This document shows, in pieces, positions 1 to 5,929 of a DNA stretch of 8,395 bases (the stretch's first letter is position 1; each line of letters opens with the position of its first letter). The stretch comes from Hyella sp964606015 (GTDB lineage Bacteria > Cyanobacteriota > Cyanobacteriia > Cyanobacteriales > Xenococcaceae). Under the pieces are notes generated by a model. It was given only the letters and a program-made list of their open reading frames with translations, made no database searches and was not told the DNA's origin. The position numbers and the translations under genes were made by a program. Where the stretch lies: positions 1 to 8,395 of the forward strand of contig CAZSEZ010000175.1 of NCBI GenBank assembly GCA_964606015.1. The letters run 5' to 3'.

Positions 1-21
1 AGCAAAGTCAACCCCTTTTTC

Positions 22-41
22 AAAAAAATTCCACTTTTTTT
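22..41. other. A7/T7 inverted repeat in a region of A/T-tracts upstream of glyQ
   Basis: Seven A (22-28) and seven T (35-41) flank a six-base spacer, so the segment can fold as a pure A:T hairpin. It sits within a run of A- or T-tracts at about 16-20, 22-28, 35-41 and 47-52, spaced roughly one helical turn apart, and T-rich DNA resumes at 109-122. Such spacing is expected to bend DNA. The stretch upstream of glyQ (1-137) has no gene and no promoter hexamers I trust. A TGC-TAAGGT extended -10-like match at 78-86 is only suggestive. Confidence 0.35.
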
Positions 42-122
42 CGATCTTTTTTCTATCGATATCCTCAAATCCATATGTGCTAAGGTGTTTGAGCGTAAAA
101 ATAAATTTATTTTTTCTTTTTT

Positions 123-129
123 GGGAGAG
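123..129 (+). promoter_or_regulatory. Ribosome binding site of glyQ
   Basis: GGGAGAG lies 8 bases before the ATG at 138 and fits a Shine-Dalgarno site well. A second GAGG at 133-136 is too close to the ATG to be used. This supports 138 as the start. Confidence 0.65.
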
Positions 130-137
130 CTAGAGGA

Positions 138-1013
138 ATGTCTTTATATTTCCAGGATATAGTTGCAACTTTGAACCAGTTTTGGAGCGATCGCGGATGT
201 TTGATTGCTCAACCTTATGACACAGAAAAAGGTGCTGGTACCATGAGTCACCATTCTTTCTTAAGAGCAATTGGCCCTGAGCCTTGGGCGGTTGCATATA
301 TCGAACCCTGTCGCAGACCAACAGATGGCCGTTATGGGGAGAATCCCAATCGAGTACAACATTATTTTCAGTTTCAAGTACTAATCAAACCTTCTCCCGA
401 TAATATTCAAGAGATATACCTGGATTCTTTAAGGGCTTTGGGCATCAAACCAGAAGATAGAGATATTAGATTTGTTGAAGATAACTGGGAGTCACCTACT
501 TTGGGTGCCTGGGGTGTTGGTTGGGAAGTCTGGCTAGATGGCATGGAAGTAACTCAGTTCACTTATTTTCAGCAGTGTGGAGGAATTGATTGCAAACCTG
601 TCTGTATAGAAATCACCTATGGATTGGAAAGACTAGCTATGTACTTACAGGATGTAGATGCCATCAATAAGATTCAATGGAATAAAGATACTAGCTACGG
701 CGATATCTTCTTACAGTCGGAGATTGAACAATGTACTTACAACTTCGAAGCTTCAGACCCAGAATTATTATTTAACCTTTTTGGCTTATACGAGAAAGAA
801 GCAACTCAATTAATTGAGAAAGGGTTAGTAATGCCTAGCTTAGATTATGTTCTTAAATGTTCTCACTCTTTCAATCTTTTAGATGCTAGAGGAGTCATAG
901 CTGTCACAGAAAGAACTCGCTATATCGGCAGAATTCGTAACTTAGCTAGGAAAGTAGCTCATCTCTATCTAGAGCAAAGAGAAGCACTAAGCTTTCCCCT
1001 CCAGAAAAAGTAG
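138..1013 (+). CDS. glyQ: Glycine--tRNA ligase alpha subunit
   Basis: This is the catalytic alpha chain of the bacterial alpha2beta2 glycyl-tRNA synthetase. It makes glycyl-adenylate and charges tRNA-Gly in the cytoplasm, together with the tRNA-binding beta chain (glyS), which is not in this window. The 291 residues match the usual length of about 290-300. Diagnostic family blocks are visible: GAGTM (33-36 region), RRPTDGRYGENPNR (59-72) followed by QHYFQFQV, the glycine- and tryptophan-rich block ESPTLGAWGVGWEVWLDGME (118-137), TQFTYFQQ, and EITYGLERLAMYL (158-170), which is the class II motif 3 region. The start codon is ATG with a good ribosome site 8 bases upstream. ndhN follows after 75 bases on the same strand, with no strong terminator between, so read-through is plausible. 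Family assignment is essentially certain. Confidence 0.97.
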   Translation: MSLYFQDIVATLNQFWSDRGCLIAQPYDTEKGAGTMSHHSFLRAIGPEPWAVAYIEPCRRPTDGRYGENPNRVQHYFQFQVLIKPSPDNIQEIYLDSLRALGIKPEDRDIRFVEDNWESPTLGAWGVGWEVWLDGMEVTQFTYFQQCGGIDCKPVCIEITYGLERLAMYLQDVDAINKIQWNKDTSYGDIFLQSEIEQCTYNFEASDPELLFNLFGLYEKEATQLIEKGLVMPSLDYVLKCSHSFNLLDARGVIAVTERTRYIGRIRNLARKVAHLYLEQREALSFPLQKK

Positions 1014-1024
1014 GACTTCAATCC

Positions 1025-1036
1025 AGCATCAATGCT
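1025..1036. repeat. Small inverted repeat between glyQ and ndhN
   Basis: AGCAT-CA-ATGCT is a near-perfect palindrome 11 bases after the glyQ stop. A loop of two bases and no T-run make it a poor terminator. It overlaps the ATG at 1032, an alternative upstream start in the ndhN frame that I reject. Confidence 0.3.
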
Positions 1037-1088
1037 TTGTTGCCATACAATAAGGCATAGGCACAGTTTTGATATTAGAGAAAATTCT

Positions 1089-1565
1089 ATGGCATTAATT
1101 GTTACTGGTAAATCATTTATTCGCGATTTGGAAAAAGCTGGTGCTTTGGGAGTTTATGTCCCTTTGGAAGGAGGGATTGAAGGACGTTACCAACGTCGGG
1201 TAAGAGCACGAGGCTATCATACTCTTAACATCACTGCCAGAGGGCTTGGAGATCCCGCAGCTTATTTAACAACAGTTCATGGAATCAGGCCTGCCCACCT
1301 TGGGAAAAAAACTATTGGACAAGATGCTGCTGTTGGACAAGTTTATTACGTTCCGCCCATCGCTTTAGCTGAGTTAGAATCTTTACCGAAAAATTCTAAA
1401 GGCCTAGTACTGTGGATTATGGAAGGCCATATTCTATCTCGCCAGGAGAAAGAGTACCTAATTAATCTGCCAAAAAACGAACCCAGAATCAAAGTAGTTT
1501 TGGAAGTAGGGGGAGATCGCTACATTCACTGGGAACCTTTAGCGAATACATTGAAAGCAGCTTAA
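1089..1565 (+). CDS. ndhN: NAD(P)H-quinone oxidoreductase (NDH-1) subunit N
   Basis: NdhN is a peripheral subunit specific to the cyanobacterial and chloroplast NDH-1 complex. It sits at the cytoplasmic (stromal) arm on the thylakoid membrane and is needed for assembly of the ferredoxin-fed complex used in respiration and cyclic electron flow. The protein begins MALIVTGKSFIRDLEKAGAL and contains the family blocks GVYVPLEGGIEGRYQRRVRA, RGLGDPAAYLTTVHGIRP, HLGKKTIG and VYYVPP, ending with EVGGDRYIHWEPL. The frame is open back to an ATG at 1032, but the extra 19 residues are rich in His, Arg and Cys and unlike the family. Starting at 1089 gives 158 residues, the normal length, with a weak AGAG ribosome site at 1077-1080. 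No membrane segment is seen, as expected. It may be read from the glyQ transcript. A likely terminator follows. Confidence 0.96.
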   Translation: MALIVTGKSFIRDLEKAGALGVYVPLEGGIEGRYQRRVRARGYHTLNITARGLGDPAAYLTTVHGIRPAHLGKKTIGQDAAVGQVYYVPPIALAELESLPKNSKGLVLWIMEGHILSRQEKEYLINLPKNEPRIKVVLEVGGDRYIHWEPLANTLKAA

Positions 1566-1591
1566 TTCCCATAATTTTTGACCTAGTGTAT

Positions 1592-1608
1592 CAAGAGTTT
1601 GGCTCTTG
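1592..1608 (+). other. Stem-loop competing with the ndhN terminator
   Basis: CAAGAG (1592-1597) and CTCTTG (1603-1608) form a six-pair stem with a five-base loop. The right arm is also the left arm of the longer terminator-like stem at 1602-1638, so the two cannot form together. The left arm can alternatively pair with TCTTGAT at 1644-1650. The pairing is read directly from sequence; any regulatory role is inference. Confidence 0.4.
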
Positions 1609-1648
1609 GGGTTCTGACCTAGTTACGATCCCAAGAGCTTTCTTCTTG
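1602..1648 (+). terminator. Probable Rho-independent terminator of ndhN, or attenuator ahead of ispH
   Basis: GCTCTTGGG (1602-1610) and CCCAAGAGC (1630-1638) form a perfect nine-pair stem with six G:C pairs, followed by the T-rich stretch TTTCTTCTT. The loop is long (19 bases) and the T-run is broken by C residues, so termination may be partial. An octamer, GACCTAGT, occurs just before the stem (1580-1587) and again in the loop (1616-1623). Confidence 0.5.
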
Positions 1649-1666
1649 ATAGTTCACTCTTCACAC

Positions 1667-1695
1667 CAATGGGATCATTGTGCCTCAGCCAATGA
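1667..1695 (+). other. Second set of competing short hairpins in the ispH leader
   Basis: CATTG (1676-1680) can pair with CAATG on its left (1667-1671, four-base loop). As TCATTG (1675-1680) it can instead pair with CAATGA on its right (1690-1695, nine-base loop). The stems are only five or six pairs, so chance is a real possibility. Confidence 0.25.
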
Positions 1696-1792
1696 GTATT
1701 TAAACCTAAGGGTGTAACAGTTTTTAGATTGTCACTCTCCCGATTGGATATTGATTGTGAAGCGGACGACAAAACTCTAGAATTGGATTGAG

Positions 1793-1797
1793 TAGAG
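1793..1797 (+). promoter_or_regulatory. Ribosome binding site candidate for ispH
   Basis: TAGAG lies 9 bases before the ATG at 1807. It is a modest match, but better than anything upstream of the alternative GTG at 1825, so it favours 1807 as the start. Confidence 0.4.
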
Positions 1798-1806
1798 ATT
1801 GAATAT

Positions 1807-3036
1807 ATGGATGAGTTTAAGATCGTGAATAATAACGCCACAGATACTAAAGCTTTTAAGCGTTCTTTGCATAAATCAGACAATTACCATCGCCGTGGTT
1901 TTGGTCATGAAGCAGAAGTTTCAGGAATGCTCGATACAGAATACCAAAGTGATCTGATTCAGACTATTCGCGATCGCAGCTACACCTTGACTAGAGGAGA
2001 TGTGACAATTCGTTTAGCGGAAGCTTTCGGTTTCTGCTGGGGCGTTGAGCGTGCTGTAGCCATGGCATATGAAACTCGCAAACATTTTCCTACCCAAAAA
2101 ATCTGGATTACTAACGAGATCATTCATAATCCTTCCGTAAACCAGCGTCTTAAAGAGATGAATGTTGGGTTTATTGAAGTAATTAACGGAGAAAAAGATT
2201 TCTCCGTAGTTCAGTCTGGAGAAGTAGTAATCCTGCCTGCTTTCGGTGCTAGCGTCAGCGAAATGCAACTCTTAAATGATCGCGGTTGCACTATTGTTGA
2301 TACGACTTGCCCTTGGGTATCCAAAGTCTGGAACTCTGTTGAGAAACACAAAAAACGCGACTACACTTCAATCATCCACGGGAAATACAAACACGAAGAA
2401 ACCATTGCTACTAGTTCCTTTGCAGGAAAGTATTTAGTTGTTCTCAATCTCAGTGAAGCAGAATATGTCCGTGACTATATTCTTAATGGTGGCGACAAAG
2501 CTGAGTTTATGGCCAAGTTTGCGGAAGCTCATTCTGAAGGATTTGACCCAGATGAAGATCTACAGCGTTTGGGTGTAGCTAATCAAACCACCATGCTCAA
2601 AAGTGAAACCGAACAAATTGGTAAACTCTTCGAGCAAACTATGTTGCAGAAGTATGGCCCAGTTGAGTTGAATCAACATTTCATGAGCTTTAACACTATT
2701 TGTGATGCAACTCAGGAAAGACAGGATGCCATGTTTGATTTAGTGAAAGAAGATTTGTCTTTGATGTTGGTAATTGGGGGTTTTAATTCGTCCAATACAA
2801 CTCACTTACAAGAAATTGCAATTGAAAAAGGCTTTACTTCCTACCACATCGATAGCGCAGAACGAATCAAAGCAGACGGTAGCATCGAACACAAACCCTT
2901 AGAAGCAGAAATCGTCACTGATACAAACTGGTTACCTGAAGGCAAAATAGTTGTCGGCGTAACTTCTGGGGCTTCTACTCCTGACAAAGTAGTAGCGGAT
3001 GCGATTGAAAAAGTATTTGCTCTCAAAGGGGCTTAG
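1807..3036 (+). CDS. ispH: 4-hydroxy-3-methylbut-2-enyl diphosphate reductase
   Basis: IspH (LytB) is the iron-sulfur enzyme of the last MEP-pathway step. It reduces HMBPP to IPP and DMAPP, the precursors of carotenoids, phytol and quinone tails. The protein has 409 residues, the long cyanobacterial/plant type rather than the roughly 315-residue enterobacterial type. The three cluster cysteines appear as Cys77 in EAFGFCWGVERAV, Cys168 in VDTTCPWVSKVW and Cys299 in FNTICDATQERQDA. Substrate-site blocks include NEIIHNPSVNQRL (His107), IIHGKYKHEET (His191 and the adjacent acidic pair), NSSNTTHL and VGVTSGASTPDKVV. The N-terminal block of about 60 residues before TRGDVTIRLAEAF is typical of cyanobacteria. 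The start is odd: relatives usually begin MDTKAFKRS, but here that Met is Thr12 (ACA), and the nearest starts are ATG 1807 and GTG 1825. The gene converges on the glycosyltransferase gene, 3 bases away. Confidence 0.97.
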   Translation: MDEFKIVNNNATDTKAFKRSLHKSDNYHRRGFGHEAEVSGMLDTEYQSDLIQTIRDRSYTLTRGDVTIRLAEAFGFCWGVERAVAMAYETRKHFPTQKIWITNEIIHNPSVNQRLKEMNVGFIEVINGEKDFSVVQSGEVVILPAFGASVSEMQLLNDRGCTIVDTTCPWVSKVWNSVEKHKKRDYTSIIHGKYKHEETIATSSFAGKYLVVLNLSEAEYVRDYILNGGDKAEFMAKFAEAHSEGFDPDEDLQRLGVANQTTMLKSETEQIGKLFEQTMLQKYGPVELNQHFMSFNTICDATQERQDAMFDLVKEDLSLMLVIGGFNSSNTTHLQEIAIEKGFTSYHIDSAERIKADGSIEHKPLEAEIVTDTNWLPEGKIVVGVTSGASTPDKVVADAIEKVFALKGA

Positions 3037-3073
3037 ATTTCAAGTCAGTAACTTCCAAGCGGCAATAAATCTA
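3034..3073. repeat. Inverted repeat spanning the ispH/glycosyltransferase stop codons
   Basis: TAGATTT (3034-3040) and AAATCTA (3067-3073) are perfect seven-base inverted copies 26 bases apart. The left arm contains the ispH stop, and the spacer covers the final codons of the opposing gene. The arms are AT-rich and lack a G:C core or a clear T-run, so as a bidirectional terminator this is weak. It is the only candidate at this junction. Confidence 0.25.
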
Positions 3074-5550
3074 CCCTGCATGATTTGAGCAACTCCTCGG
3101 AGTGTCTTGACTTCGGGGATGTTGGGTTGGATTTGTTCTGCCCGCTCTAGGGCTTTTTGTGCCAACCTAGGTTGCCAGTTGTACAGCCTAACAAAAGCTA
3201 GATAAGCATAGGCATAAGGGTTATTTGGCTGAAGCTGCGTAACTTGTGTCCACGTCGCGATTGCACCTTGAACATCTTGTTGTAAAACCTGAGACAAAGC
3301 AATAGTGTAAAGCCAGTCTTGTTGCTGTTGAGAATCACCAAGATTATTGTCTAGACGATAATTCAGAGCAATTTCTGCCTGCTGGAGATAATCTTGTTTA
3401 CCATCGTATTGGTTAATCCGAGCAGTTTTGGCAAAGACTCCTTCAAGAGAATCAAGACCCAATGCCATTGTTGGGGCAATTGCTCTCAATTGAGCAACTA
3501 GATCTAGCTCTGGGGCATTAATTTTTGGTGCATTTTCGACCACACTGAGAGTCGTTTGCGGAACAGATAAAGGATAACCCTGTTTAGTTTCACGATCTAA
3601 ATAAGTCGCTCTTAACTGATATTGTCCTGATGGAACATCAGAAGGAATTGCAAGAGCAGTATTTTCTGTGACCTGAAGAGTTGTGTTTTCTGCCTTTAAA
3701 TTATCTGCCAGCATACCAAAAGCGATCGCGCGATCACTAATCCAAGCAAGTTTCGGATCATCATCTGAAGAATACCAAGAGAGTAAAACAAGCCCGTTTG
3801 CTAACTGCAAAGCATCACCCTGCCAGATAAATTGGGCGGGAATCGTACTGTTTACTGTAGCCTCTGGATAAATAGTGGAGCTGAGAAGCTGAACCTGAGA
3901 GGCACTATTTTGCTCTAGCTCACTAACCTCTATTTTTGGCTGAGTTGCGCGATAGAGTTGTAACTGGCTCTCGTCAGGATGATCCCAACTTTTGATTAGT
4001 TGGAAATCAGCACTATTGCGTATCAGATCGGTAATTTTTGCTTGAGCCTCCGGGACAGAGCCTTGATCTCCCGTCTTAGTGAGAAACCAATCCAGCGATC
4101 TAGCATCAGCCTCAATCTCACTATCTCTGACACCAACCTGCCTTCCGACTAATTGAAAACTATTACCAGCACCATACCAAGAAAAATTATGCTGGTTAAC
4201 TTGGGGAGTAGAAGGCAAAACTCCCAGAGTATGACGTAAATAGGGTTCAGCCTCGGTAACAGTTTGCACAACTTCTCTATTGAGATAGGGTTGTCCTACG
4301 TATGGATAATGTTGAACTTTCGGACTTAAAGTACTGGTTATGACCTTTCCTGGTAGAGGAAACATATTCAGCAACATTAAGAGTAGACCCAGGCCAAGAC
4401 AACTGGGAACTAAAAGATTTCGCCATCTTTGACTAAAGGCAGCTAATCCCATCGCCAAAAATAAAGCAATTACTGGTAATAAAGGTAAAATGTAGCGAGC
4501 ATCTTTATTGATATTTAGAGAAGAGAGGAGATAACCCCCAACTAAATAGATCAGTAACCAACGAATACTATTCTTGTATTTGAAAGTCAGAACATTTGGT
4601 TGATAAAACTGCCACTTAAATAATTTACTAGCACTATAAAGCAGTAAACCTACCAAAGGTACCAGTAACAAAATCCAAGAAGTCAAGTATGGTAAAGCCT
4701 TGAGATAGTACAACCAAGCATCGATGGTATTGAGCGCAGGATCACCTTCGATAATGGCAGAATCTACCGTTGCTCTTTTCCCAGAAGTCAGAATCAACAA
4801 CCAATTGGTACGATACCAGGGATAGCAAACAGCAATCGCAATGACTATTGCACCTATACCTTGAAGCAATTTTGACCAGTGGCGATTTCTGAGACAACTA
4901 ATTAATGCACCCAACAACGGGAGCAAGAGAAAGAACAATGCAGTCTGCTTGAGCAATAAACTCAAACCACCAAAAATCCCTAACGCGATCGCAAGTAACC
5001 AAGTAGGTTTTTCTTGAACGTGCCATAAGGTCAACACCCAAAAACAGCCCACAACAATTGCAGTTAAAGGATAATCAAGCAAGAATTCCAAACGATAGTA
5101 GTACAACCCAGGTAAAAGTTGACAGATCAAAGCTGCCCAAATTCCCACCTGAGAGTTAAATAAAGTCCTACCCAACTCATAAACAGCTATAAGTAACAGC
5201 GCACTGTAAAACAGCAACACCAAACTCGCCCTGTCTATTAAAAAATGATCGGCATCGAGAAACGGAGCACTCAAAATATAGTGCAACGGAGGTATTTTGT
5301 TAGAAAGCAGCCACAAGTCCCGCCACCAATCAGAATTTAATAGATCTAGATTTTGTAAACCGTACCAATAATTAGCAGCACCGTTCAGATAGTCGGCTTG
5401 ATCCCAAGCTGGCACAGAACGATCCCAAGCAAACCAAATGCGATCGCAAATTACGCCCAAAAGCCAAATCAAGGTGATTAGGCCATACTCTAGACTCCAT
5501 TTTGTTTTTTGATTACTGACTTTGTGACCAAGAAAAAAGGCAAATATCAA
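3040..5550 (-). CDS. GT39/ArnT-like membrane glycosyltransferase with C-terminal TPR-like region
   Basis: The 836-residue protein has two parts. Residues about 20-400 form a multi-pass membrane region with roughly eleven hydrophobic segments, near 21-38, 108-125, 133-150, 160-178, 184-220 (two), 230-246, 289-306, 330-345, 353-371 and 378-397. Features of the GT-C fold shared by PMT and ArnT enzymes are visible. They are an acidic first loop, WDRSVPAWDQADY (Asp43, Asp50, Asp53), then RLEFLLDYPL (153-162) and NKDARYILPLLP (348-359). Such enzymes move a sugar from a polyprenyl-phosphate carrier to a lipid, glycan or protein on the outer face of the membrane. Donor and acceptor here are unknown. 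Residues about 400-836 are soluble: a mixed region, a probable beta-rich stretch (about 550-670), then helical TPR-like repeats (about 720-836, including AIATWTQVTQLQPNNPYAYA and ALERAEQIQPN). The start is TTG with no visible Shine-Dalgarno site. An in-frame stop nine bases upstream rules out a longer protein. The gene appears monocistronic. Confidence 0.85.
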   Translation of the reverse strand: MIFAFFLGHKVSNQKTKWSLEYGLITLIWLLGVICDRIWFAWDRSVPAWDQADYLNGAANYWYGLQNLDLLNSDWWRDLWLLSNKIPPLHYILSAPFLDADHFLIDRASLVLLFYSALLLIAVYELGRTLFNSQVGIWAALICQLLPGLYYYRLEFLLDYPLTAIVVGCFWVLTLWHVQEKPTWLLAIALGIFGGLSLLLKQTALFFLLLPLLGALISCLRNRHWSKLLQGIGAIVIAIAVCYPWYRTNWLLILTSGKRATVDSAIIEGDPALNTIDAWLYYLKALPYLTSWILLLVPLVGLLLYSASKLFKWQFYQPNVLTFKYKNSIRWLLIYLVGGYLLSSLNINKDARYILPLLPVIALFLAMGLAAFSQRWRNLLVPSCLGLGLLLMLLNMFPLPGKVITSTLSPKVQHYPYVGQPYLNREVVQTVTEAEPYLRHTLGVLPSTPQVNQHNFSWYGAGNSFQLVGRQVGVRDSEIEADARSLDWFLTKTGDQGSVPEAQAKITDLIRNSADFQLIKSWDHPDESQLQLYRATQPKIEVSELEQNSASQVQLLSSTIYPEATVNSTIPAQFIWQGDALQLANGLVLLSWYSSDDDPKLAWISDRAIAFGMLADNLKAENTTLQVTENTALAIPSDVPSGQYQLRATYLDRETKQGYPLSVPQTTLSVVENAPKINAPELDLVAQLRAIAPTMALGLDSLEGVFAKTARINQYDGKQDYLQQAEIALNYRLDNNLGDSQQQQDWLYTIALSQVLQQDVQGAIATWTQVTQLQPNNPYAYAYLAFVRLYNWQPRLAQKALERAEQIQPNIPEVKTLRGVAQIMQGRFIAAWKLLT

Positions 5551-5620
5551 AATAAATTACTAGCTAATGCTACTCAGTAGGTTTACAAATATTGACACGG
5601 AGAAGTCATCCAAAATCCCG

Positions 5621-5626
5621 ATTATA
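5621..5626 (-). promoter_or_regulatory. Candidate -10 element for the glycosyltransferase gene
   Basis: The minus strand reads a perfect TATAAT here, about 70 bases before the TTG start. No good -35 hexamer lies 16-18 bases upstream, so in AT-rich DNA this is only suggestive. Confidence 0.3.
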
Positions 5627-5660
5627 GAACCCAAAATACTTCATTAGCTACTTCTAATAA

Positions 5661-5690
5661 TTGACAGATCAGTAGCATATACTCTATCCT
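5661..5690 (+). promoter_or_regulatory. Candidate promoter for the histidine kinase gene
   Basis: A perfect TTGACA (5661-5666) is followed after 18 bases by TATCCT (5685-5690), a 4-of-6 match to the -10 consensus. TATACT at 5678-5683 is a better hexamer but only 11 bases away. The implied leader would be over 230 bases. Another TTGACA at 5592-5597 has no suitable partner. Confidence 0.25.
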
Positions 5691-5838
5691 CACAGGGAAA
5701 ATTCTAGTAGGTACTCAGTAGAAAGTCGTAAACTAGATAGCCTAATAATTCCAGTCACTTAAGTAGAATCAGTAAAAAAACTGAAGTTGATAGCCAAATA
5801 TATTTACTAAACTATGAATATCTAGGCAATGGTAGAAA

Positions 5839-5882
5839 TAGCAAGTGATTGTTGCTAGATTAGGCGGCTAGTTATCTTGCTA
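5839..5882 (+). other. Alternative hairpins in the kinase leader
   Basis: TAGCAAG (5839-5845) can pair with CTTGCTA (5876-5882), seven pairs. Its first six bases can instead pair with TTGCTA at 5852-5857, with a seven-base loop. The two folds exclude each other. The stems are short and a function is unproven. Confidence 0.25.
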
Positions 5883-5902
5883 AAGTCAAAAGTCAGAAGT
5901 GA
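5882..5902. repeat. Heptamer tandem repeat
   Basis: Two exact copies of AAAGTCA (5882-5888 and 5889-5895) are followed by a third, degenerate copy, GAAGTGA (5896-5902). Heptamer tandem repeats in intergenic DNA are well known in cyanobacteria. Here the array ends 16 bases before the kinase ribosome site and overlaps the AGTGA-TT-TCACT palindrome, so a regulator binding site is an alternative. Confidence 0.5.
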
Positions 5903-5918
5903 TTTCACTGTACTCGTC

Positions 5919-5922
5919 AGGA
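5919..5922 (+). promoter_or_regulatory. Ribosome binding site supporting a TTG start for the kinase
   Basis: AGGA lies 7 bases before the TTG at 5930. The in-frame ATG at 5963 has only an AGAG (5944-5947) 15 bases away, which is too far. This favours the TTG start. Confidence 0.45.
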
Positions 5923-5929
5923 TTAGTGT

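Larger units (their letters stand above)
5551..5929. other. Divergent intergenic region, palindrome-rich, no gene seen
   Basis: About 380 AT-rich bases separate the glycosyltransferase (minus) from the kinase (plus), so both promoters should lie here. I see no convincing reading frame or RNA gene. Short symmetric elements are frequent: CTACT-C-AGTAG (5570-5580), TACT-C-AGTA (5712-5720), ACTTAAGT (5757-5764), TCAGT-A6-ACTGA (5769-5784) and AGTGA-TT-TCACT (5898-5909). TACTCAGTAG occurs twice as a direct repeat (5571-5580 and 5712-5721). Confidence 0.6.

Noticed and set aside
130..321. Minus-strand reading frame of 63 codons over the glyQ start
   Set aside because: It lies antisense to a clearly conserved part of glyQ and resembles no protein I know. 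It is a shadow frame.
1032..1088. Upstream ATG giving ndhN 19 extra residues
   Set aside because: The added residues do not look like the family N-terminus. The 158-residue form from 1089 has the normal NdhN length and begins MALIVTGKSF.
1623..1883. Minus-strand frame of 86 codons in the ndhN-ispH spacer
   Set aside because: It is Ser-rich and low in complexity, overlaps the ispH start, and has no recognisable domain. The competing RNA stems explain the spacer better.
2014..2268. Minus-strand frame of 84 codons inside ispH
   Set aside because: It is fully antisense to conserved IspH motifs.
2841..3026. Minus-strand frame of 61 codons at the ispH 3' end
   Set aside because: It is antisense to the conserved VGVTSGASTPDK region and has no domain of its own.
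3683..3871. Plus-strand frame of 62 codons inside the glycosyltransferase gene
   Set aside because: It is a shadow of the long minus-strand gene, with no ribosome site or recognisable motif.
5661..5683. TTGACA with TATACT as a kinase promoter
   Set aside because: The 11-base spacing is too short for a sigma-70 promoter. Only the weaker TATCCT pairing at 18 bases was kept, at low confidence.
5551..5929. A small protein or tRNA gene in the divergent spacer
   Set aside because: I found no cloverleaf and no reading frame with a credible start and ribosome site.
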